Assembly: GCA_020853835.1 (NCBI GenBank)
Contig: JADYYC010000464.1
Location: 1 to 10,434 of the forward strand
DNA: 10,434 nucleotides
Origin: Anaerolineales bacterium
Lineage (GTDB): Bacteria > Chloroflexota > Anaerolineae > Anaerolineales > UBA4823
Direction of reading: 5' to 3'
Part shown: positions 6,498-10,434 of the stretch, piece after piece
Layout of the letters: every line of letters starts with the position of its first letter
Position numbering within the stretch: the stretch's first letter is position 1
The notes under the pieces: generated by a model
What the model was told of the DNA's origin: nothing
Databases searched by the model: none
Seen by the model: only the letters and a program-made list of their open reading frames with translations
Made by a program: the position numbers and the translations under genes

Positions 6498-8387
6498 TTA
6501 TGCCTCAAAGGCATAGATTCGGTGGTCCGTCGAGCCTATGGAAATGACATCCTCCCATACGACCGGCGTCCCGGTAATGGATCCTTCCGTTTGGAACTTC
6601 CAACGCAACCTTCCGGAACGAAATTCCAGGCAGTAAAGGCAACCATCGACAGAGCCGCAGTAAAGCGAGTCCTTGAGAATGATCGGCGACCCGGTCACTT
6701 GATGCTCGGTTGTATAGCGCCAGACTTCTTTCGATGAGTTGATGTCGATACAGTAAATTGCCCCGTCCACTGACCCGGTGAACAGCAAATTGTCCTGCAG
6801 AAAAGGCGTGGATATGGTCGGTTTGCCCAGCCTGAAGCGCCAGATGACCCAGCCTGTTTTTGCATCCAGGGCATAGATCGTGGAATCGACCGAGCCAAAG
6901 TACACTACCCCTTTGCTCACGACCGCAGATGACGTCACCGCTCGTTTCGCCTTGAAACGCCACTTGATAGCTCCGGTGAAGTCCAGGCAATAAAAATCTC
7001 CCGCCTCGGAACCAACGTAGACCAGGTCGTTAGCGACTATAGGCGTGGATCTGACGGGCGAGCCAGCATCTACACGCCAGGCCGGACGTCCCGTCGTTGC
7101 GTTCACAGCGTGCAGAAACCGGTCATCTGAACCGATAAAGATGTGCCCTTCGGCAATGAATGGAGAGGACCGCACTGGTCCCTTGGTGAAATAAGTCCAG
7201 TTCACCCGTCCTGTTCGAATGTAGACCGCGTGCAGACGATGATCTTCCGAGCCAAAATAGATCGATTCGTCGAAATAGGCGGGTTTGCTGACGATGCCGC
7301 CTTCAGCCGGGTATTTCCATAAAAAATCACCGTCGTTGGCGTCCAAAGCGTACAGGTTGTTATCATAACAGCCAGTATAGACAACGCCGTTATGAAAAAA
7401 GGGGCTGCCGCGAATTTCATCTTCACACTTGAATGACCAGATCGGCTGGATTGACTCGCTTGGGCGCACTGCCTGAGAGATGGACGCTGAGATGTTCGAG
7501 AGCATCCCTGTTTCGTTTGCGACCCCCAGCATGGCAGACTTCATATCTTCTGCGGTTTGGAAGCGATCTTCAGGGTTATATTCAAGCGCTCTCTCTATAA
7601 CCTTGACCAGCACCGAGGATACGTTTGGGTTGTGCTGAAGAATCGGCCGCTCGTGAAAGGAAAACGGCGGCTCCAGGCGAGGGTCTCGACGCGTGATCGC
7701 GTGGTGGAGCGTGGCGCCCAGGGCGTAAATATCGGCCTGTGGGCTGGCTTCACCGCGGTATTGCTCTGGAGGCGAATACCCCTCGGTGCCGATCATGGTG
7801 CCGCGCTTTCCAGCCTGGAAGGGTTTTGCAATTCCGAAATCGACCAACACCATATGATCTTGAGCGTTGATCATCACGTTCGACGGCTTCATATCCCGAA
7901 AGATGATCGCCTCCGGCTTGTGGTTGTGCAAGTAGCTTAAGACATCGCACAGCTCGATCGCCCAGCGCACAATGCGTTCTTCCTGGATAAAATCATTTGA
8001 ATTATTGACGAGCTCTTCTAAATCATGCCCGCTGATGTATTCAATGACGAGGTACGAGCGTTCATTCAGGGTGAAGTAATCGTAAATCCTGGGGATCGCG
8101 CGGTGTTCCAAAGAGGCAAGCAAATTTGCTTCACGCTCGAAGTTGCGCACGATTGTGCTTCGCACAACCGGATCCAACGCCCGGTTGACCATTTCTTTGA
8201 CCGCGACCAGTTTTGTCACGTTTGGGAAGTGCATATCTCGCGCCTGGTAAACCGCGCTCATTCCCCCGATGCCGATAATACCCTGGATCGTGTACCGCTC
8301 CGCCAAGGTGGTACCAGCCTGCAGATGTTGAGAGACGTCCAGCTCAGAATCGGATTCGAAGCTCTGTGTGCTTTGTGGGTTATTCAA
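6498..8387 (-). CDS. Soluble Ser/Thr protein kinase with C-terminal eight-repeat PQQ-like beta-propeller
   Basis: Hanks-type kinase, 629 residues. The kinase domain (about 32-290) has the Gly loop GIGGMSAVY (39-47), ATP-anchoring K64 in VAVKEM, helix-C E86, the catalytic loop FRDMKPSN (163-170, with Phe in place of the usual His), DFG (183-185) and the PPE motif (206-208). A short linker leads to eight repeats of about 40 residues that each end in Trp: W317, W357, W397, W437, W476, W516, W556 and W596. These carry GS-x4-(L/I)YALDAxTGxxxW-like motifs, as in PQQ-type propellers. The last repeat lacks its own Trp strand, which the first can supply to close the ring. Unlike PknB-type kinases there is no transmembrane helix, so the propeller is cytoplasmic and may sense a ligand or dock partners. 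The start is TTG at 8387; GGAGGG (8403-8398) lies 10 bases ahead, and an in-frame TGA at 8414-8412 with no ATG or GTG after it leaves no other ordinary start. It is the first gene of the signalling operon. Confidence 0.95.
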   Translation of the reverse strand: MNNPQSTQSFESDSELDVSQHLQAGTTLAERYTIQGIIGIGGMSAVYQARDMHFPNVTKLVAVKEMVNRALDPVVRSTIVRNFEREANLLASLEHRAIPRIYDYFTLNERSYLVIEYISGHDLEELVNNSNDFIQEERIVRWAIELCDVLSYLHNHKPEAIIFRDMKPSNVMINAQDHMVLVDFGIAKPFQAGKRGTMIGTEGYSPPEQYRGEASPQADIYALGATLHHAITRRDPRLEPPFSFHERPILQHNPNVSSVLVKVIERALEYNPEDRFQTAEDMKSAMLGVANETGMLSNISASISQAVRPSESIQPIWSFKCEDEIRGSPFFHNGVVYTGCYDNNLYALDANDGDFLWKYPAEGGIVSKPAYFDESIYFGSEDHRLHAVYIRTGRVNWTYFTKGPVRSSPFIAEGHIFIGSDDRFLHAVNATTGRPAWRVDAGSPVRSTPIVANDLVYVGSEAGDFYCLDFTGAIKWRFKAKRAVTSSAVVSKGVVYFGSVDSTIYALDAKTGWVIWRFRLGKPTISTPFLQDNLLFTGSVDGAIYCIDINSSKEVWRYTTEHQVTGSPIILKDSLYCGSVDGCLYCLEFRSGRLRWKFQTEGSITGTPVVWEDVISIGSTDHRIYAFEA

Positions 8388-8475
8388 AAGTAAATATCCC
8401 TCCAGTAAGCATCAATAAGTTTTTATTGAGAACCGTGATAATTCTACTCTTTATTGACATCATCCAGATAAAGTC
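8388..8475. promoter_or_regulatory. AT-rich intergenic region upstream of the kinase operon with three copies of TTATTGA
   Basis: This 88-base gap must hold any dedicated promoter of the kinase operon. It contains TCAATAA (8412-8418) facing TTATTGA (8423-8429) across a 4-base loop, and a third copy, TTATTGA, at 8451-8457. On the - strand TAGAAT (8446-8441) is a possible -10 box, but no convincing -35 box is found at 16-18 bases. No T-tailed hairpin follows the reductase stop, so read-through from that gene into the kinase is also possible. Confidence 0.3.
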
Positions 8476-9468
8476 TCACCGGTTATCTTCTTCTGGTTCT
8501 GGCTTGTTCTGCAAGATATTTTCGATCTGATCCATGACCGGTGGCGAAATCTTTTCAGCGACTGCCAGCGATTCCATATTTTCTAAAACCTGAGATTTTC
8601 TTGAAGCTCCCGTGATCACCGTGCTTACATGTGGGTTTATTAAGCACCAACCCAGCGCGAGTTGCGCCATTGTGCATCCAAGCTCGTCTGCGATGAGGGT
8701 CAGCCTTTTAACCTTCTCGATTTTTGCCTGTCCTTTTTGGCTCAGGATGCGCTCTTTTATCCAGGAATAGTCTTTCAAGTTAGCGCGCGAATCCTGCGGG
8801 ATTTCCTGGTTGTACTTCCCCGTGAGCAGTCCACTGGCAAGCGGGCTCCAGATCGTCGTCCCCATTCCAAATTCTTCATATAGTGGGGCATATTCGCGTT
8901 CGACGCGCCGGCGGGAAAACATATTGTATTCGGGCTGTTCCATCAAGGGCGGTATCAGGTGTTCCCGGCGGGCGATGCCGTATGCCTGCATGATGGATGT
9001 TGCAGGCCATTCGCTCGTTCCCCAGTAGAAGGCTTTACCTTGCTGGATGATCTGGTTCATCGTCCAGACTACTTCTTCGACCGGGGTGTACAGGTCTGGA
9101 CGGTGGCAGAAAATCAGGTCCACGTATTCCAATTGCAGGCGTTTCAGCGATGCATTGATCCCCTCGTGCAGGTGCTTGCGGGAAAGCCCGGTTTCGTTTG
9201 GGCCATCGCCGCCCCAGAAGATCTTGGTCGAGATAACCAGGCTGGAGCGCGACCACCCCAGCCTCTTGATGATATTACCCATTACGATCTCGGCATTGCC
9301 AGATGAATAGACTTCCGCGTTGTCAAAGAAATTCACCCCCTGCTCGTATGCGGCTGTCATACATTCCTCGGCGACGGCCTCATCGACCTGCCCGCCATAC
9401 GTGACCCAGGCTCCAAGCGAAAGCGCCGATACTTTGAGTCCAGATTTACCTAAGAAACGGTATTCCAT
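8476..9468 (-). CDS. Aldo/keto reductase, AKR6 (Kv-channel beta-subunit-like) type
   Basis: NADPH-dependent oxidoreductase with a TIM-barrel fold, reducing aldehydes or ketones; the real substrate cannot be told. With the ATG at 9468 it has 330 residues, normal for the family, and opens with MEYRFLGKSGLKVSALSLG as AKR6 proteins do. The catalytic tetrad is visible: D49 and Y54 in FDNAEVYS, K82 in ISTK, H122 in FCHRPD. WGTSEW (149-154), QPEYN (178-182), WSPLASGLLTGKY (207-219) and GASRKSQ (287-293) form the cofactor-side loops, which match Kv-beta-like members rather than AKR1. A GTG three codons upstream (9477) is also in frame, but AAGGTG (9480-9475) that includes it is a Shine-Dalgarno 6 bases before the ATG. 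No potassium channel gene is nearby, so it is probably a free enzyme. It may share a transcript with the kinase operon, 88 bases downstream. Confidence 0.93.
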   Translation of the reverse strand: MEYRFLGKSGLKVSALSLGAWVTYGGQVDEAVAEECMTAAYEQGVNFFDNAEVYSSGNAEIVMGNIIKRLGWSRSSLVISTKIFWGGDGPNETGLSRKHLHEGINASLKRLQLEYVDLIFCHRPDLYTPVEEVVWTMNQIIQQGKAFYWGTSEWPATSIMQAYGIARREHLIPPLMEQPEYNMFSRRRVEREYAPLYEEFGMGTTIWSPLASGLLTGKYNQEIPQDSRANLKDYSWIKERILSQKGQAKIEKVKRLTLIADELGCTMAQLALGWCLINPHVSTVITGASRKSQVLENMESLAVAEKISPPVMDQIENILQNKPEPEEDNR

Positions 9469-9474
9469 TTGCCG

Positions 9475-9480
9475 CACCTT
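9475..9480 (-). promoter_or_regulatory. Ribosome binding site that selects the ATG start of the aldo/keto reductase
   Basis: AAGGTG on the - strand, 6 bases before the ATG at 9468. It contains the alternative GTG codon, which itself has no purine-rich element at a useful distance. Confidence 0.55.
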
Positions 9481-9514
9481 TTGTTATTGATGGTGAATGG
9501 GGGCGAATTGGGAT

Positions 9515-9535
9515 TGGCAGACCTCGAATCTGCCT
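9515..9535 (-). repeat. Inverted repeat (hairpin) in the leader of the aldo/keto reductase
   Basis: GGCAGA (9516-9521) and TCTGCC (9529-9534) form a 6-base-pair stem with a 7-base loop, read TTCGAGG on the - strand. No T-run follows on either strand, so it is not a classic terminator. It lies about 50 bases before the start codon and could be a leader structure or an operator. Confidence 0.4.
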
Positions 9536-9616
9536 GTCAGTTGTGATGTTATGTCTGGAGATGGCCTGTTCCGCAACAATCATGTTTTCAATGGCGATTC
9601 CATGATAATTATTTTG

Positions 9617-9625
9617 ATTATAACA
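9617..9625 (-). promoter_or_regulatory. Extended -10 promoter upstream of the aldo/keto reductase
   Basis: TGTTATAAT on the - strand (9625-9617) is a perfect TGnTATAAT extended -10 element inside an AT-rich stretch. The -35 region (AACCAT at 17 bases) matches poorly, as is common when the extended element is present. The predicted start near 9610 would give a leader of about 140 bases before the ATG at 9468. The rest of the 198-base gap (9478-9675) holds no supported gene. Confidence 0.55.
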
Positions 9626-9675
9626 TTAAGAAATGGTAAATGGTTTTCATTGGGCAGGCGTGCCTGGCGCCAAGG

Positions 9676-10434
9676 TCATGTCGCTTGTCTTTCGATAACC
9701 AGCTCCAGGTAGTCCTTGGTTACCCTTTCTTGACCAGATCCGCTTAAAATTTCGAGCAAATCGGCGGCCATTTCTGCCTTGAGCTCAGCATCGCGCTTGC
9801 TCCAGGTGCGGCTCTTGACCTCGAGAAAATATCCCATCGCAGGTTGTTCGAGTTCGTCGAGGTTCAGATAGAACGCAGTGTCTCGGAACAGGATTCTCCA
9901 GCGCTGGCGATCTTTTACAATGGCGATTTCATCGTTGGGTTTGAAATACTCGCGATAAAACCGGAGGCTGTGGCTGGCTGGCGATAGATAACGGCTGCGC
10001 GATAGCAGCACTTCGCTGGGAAACTGATACTCACGTGCGGGTCCGATCATGGTCAGTCGATAACGCGCCTTGGCCGACTTCCCGCTCGGATCGATGAGCT
10101 CGTCTTCTCGGTAGCGCAGCGTGCCCTGTTCGGGATCGGAAAACAGAAAATAAGTATCAAACTGATGGTAGTGTCGAAAGTAAAGCAGTTCGATCTCGGG
10201 ATTCTTGATCGATTGGTAAATACGCTCCGGATCGAATATCCGAACCTTTGTCTGCACCTCAAAACTTTCTTCTTCGGTCGTGTTTTCGATTGCTATCAGT
10301 TTCGAAAGCACGGTCTTCTCGCGCTGGATCAGGAAAACGTCGATTTTCGCCGCGTATTCCTGCGCTTCAGCCAGGAGTTCGCGCTCATCGCCAACCAGGA
10401 GATGGTTGTCTTTCATCAACCATTTGCCGCCGAT
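9676..10434 (-). CDS. CYTH-domain protein (triphosphate tunnel enzyme fold), N-terminus open at window edge
   Basis: The C-terminal 200 residues look like a CYTH domain, the fold of thiamine/inorganic triphosphatases and class IV adenylate cyclases, which bind triphosphates and divalent metals in a beta tunnel. Counting from the TTG at 10419, the signature region is FEVQTKVRIF (53-62), where the usual ExExK reads E54-x-Q56-x-K58. Basic tunnel candidates follow in LRYRED (101-106), ARYRLTM (118-124) and VKDRQRW (168-174), and strand motifs YLNLDELEQP (184-193) and FLEVKSRTW (198-206) near the end. The first 50 residues are a helical, charged segment. The frame has no stop up to base 10434 and reads I-G-G-K-W before the TTG. 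Neither the TTG (10419) nor the ATG (10416) has a Shine-Dalgarno, so the gene may begin outside the window, perhaps with another domain. The reaction is unknown. Confidence 0.75.
   Translation of the reverse strand: MGGKWLMKDNHLLVGDERELLAEAQEYAAKIDVFLIQREKTVLSKLIAIENTTEEESFEVQTKVRIFDPERIYQSIKNPEIELLYFRHYHQFDTYFLFSDPEQGTLRYREDELIDPSGKSAKARYRLTMIGPAREYQFPSEVLLSRSRYLSPASHSLRFYREYFKPNDEIAIVKDRQRWRILFRDTAFYLNLDELEQPAMGYFLEVKSRTWSKRDAELKAEMAADLLEILSGSGQERVTKDYLELVIERQAT

Noticed and set aside
8454..8482. A perfect TTGACA on the + strand that might be a promoter -35 box
   Set aside because: No -10-like sequence lies 16-18 bases downstream, and there is no + strand gene ahead of it.
9510..9540. A tRNA-like T-arm: a stem around a TTCGA loop
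   Set aside because: The invariant G-C pair closing the T-loop is A-T here, no acceptor, D or anticodon arms can be placed around it, and no CCA end is seen.
9444..9583. A possible upstream open frame (ATG at 9583 on the - strand) in the leader of the aldo/keto reductase
   Set aside because: There is no ribosome binding site and no recognisable peptide, and the frame overlaps the reductase start; chance is the simpler explanation.
9655..9666. CAGGCGTGCCTG palindrome after the CYTH stop as a terminator
   Set aside because: The stem is only 4 pairs once a loop is allowed and no T-run follows on the - strand.

Overview
The window looks like chromosomal DNA from a bacterium, most likely a Chloroflexota (Anaerolineae-like) member. 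That placement is an inference from gene style: a soluble Ser/Thr kinase with an FRD-type catalytic loop and PQQ-like repeats, a J-domain/VWA fusion, frequent TTG starts and tightly packed operons. No rRNA, tRNA, CRISPR array or mobile element was found.

Left part (1-1753, + strand): the 3' part of a cation/H+ antiporter of the CaxA/ChaA type, cut by the window edge, is followed closely by a membrane-anchored SH3-like protein and a small DUF971 protein with two CPCxxC motifs. The three are probably co-transcribed. They converge on the next operon at a strong hairpin whose U-tract serves only the - strand.

Central part (8387 down to 1802, - strand): a compact phospho-signalling cluster. In transcription order it encodes a Ser/Thr kinase with a C-terminal eight-repeat beta-propeller, a PP2C phosphatase, a J-domain + VWA protein, a zinc ribbon + FHA protein, an unrecognised 80-residue protein, an OmpR-type response regulator and a NarL/LuxR-type response regulator. 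Gaps between the first six run from a 4-base overlap to 18 bases. The last gene has its own near-consensus promoter placed so that transcription should begin at or next to the ATG (leaderless). No product in the cluster shows a clear membrane segment, and no histidine kinase is present. The natural reading is a cytoplasmic circuit: the propeller kinase phosphorylates partners, PP2C reverses this, FHA reads phospho-threonine, the VWA/J protein links to metal-dependent complexes and Hsp70, and the two regulators give a transcriptional output. It resembles the kinase/PP2C/VWA triads known from TerY-type stress loci, but with a different set of fused domains.

Right part (9468 down to 8476 and 10434 down to 9676, - strand): an AKR6/Kv-beta type aldo/keto reductase with an extended -10 promoter and a long leader, then a CYTH-domain protein whose reading frame is still open at the window edge.
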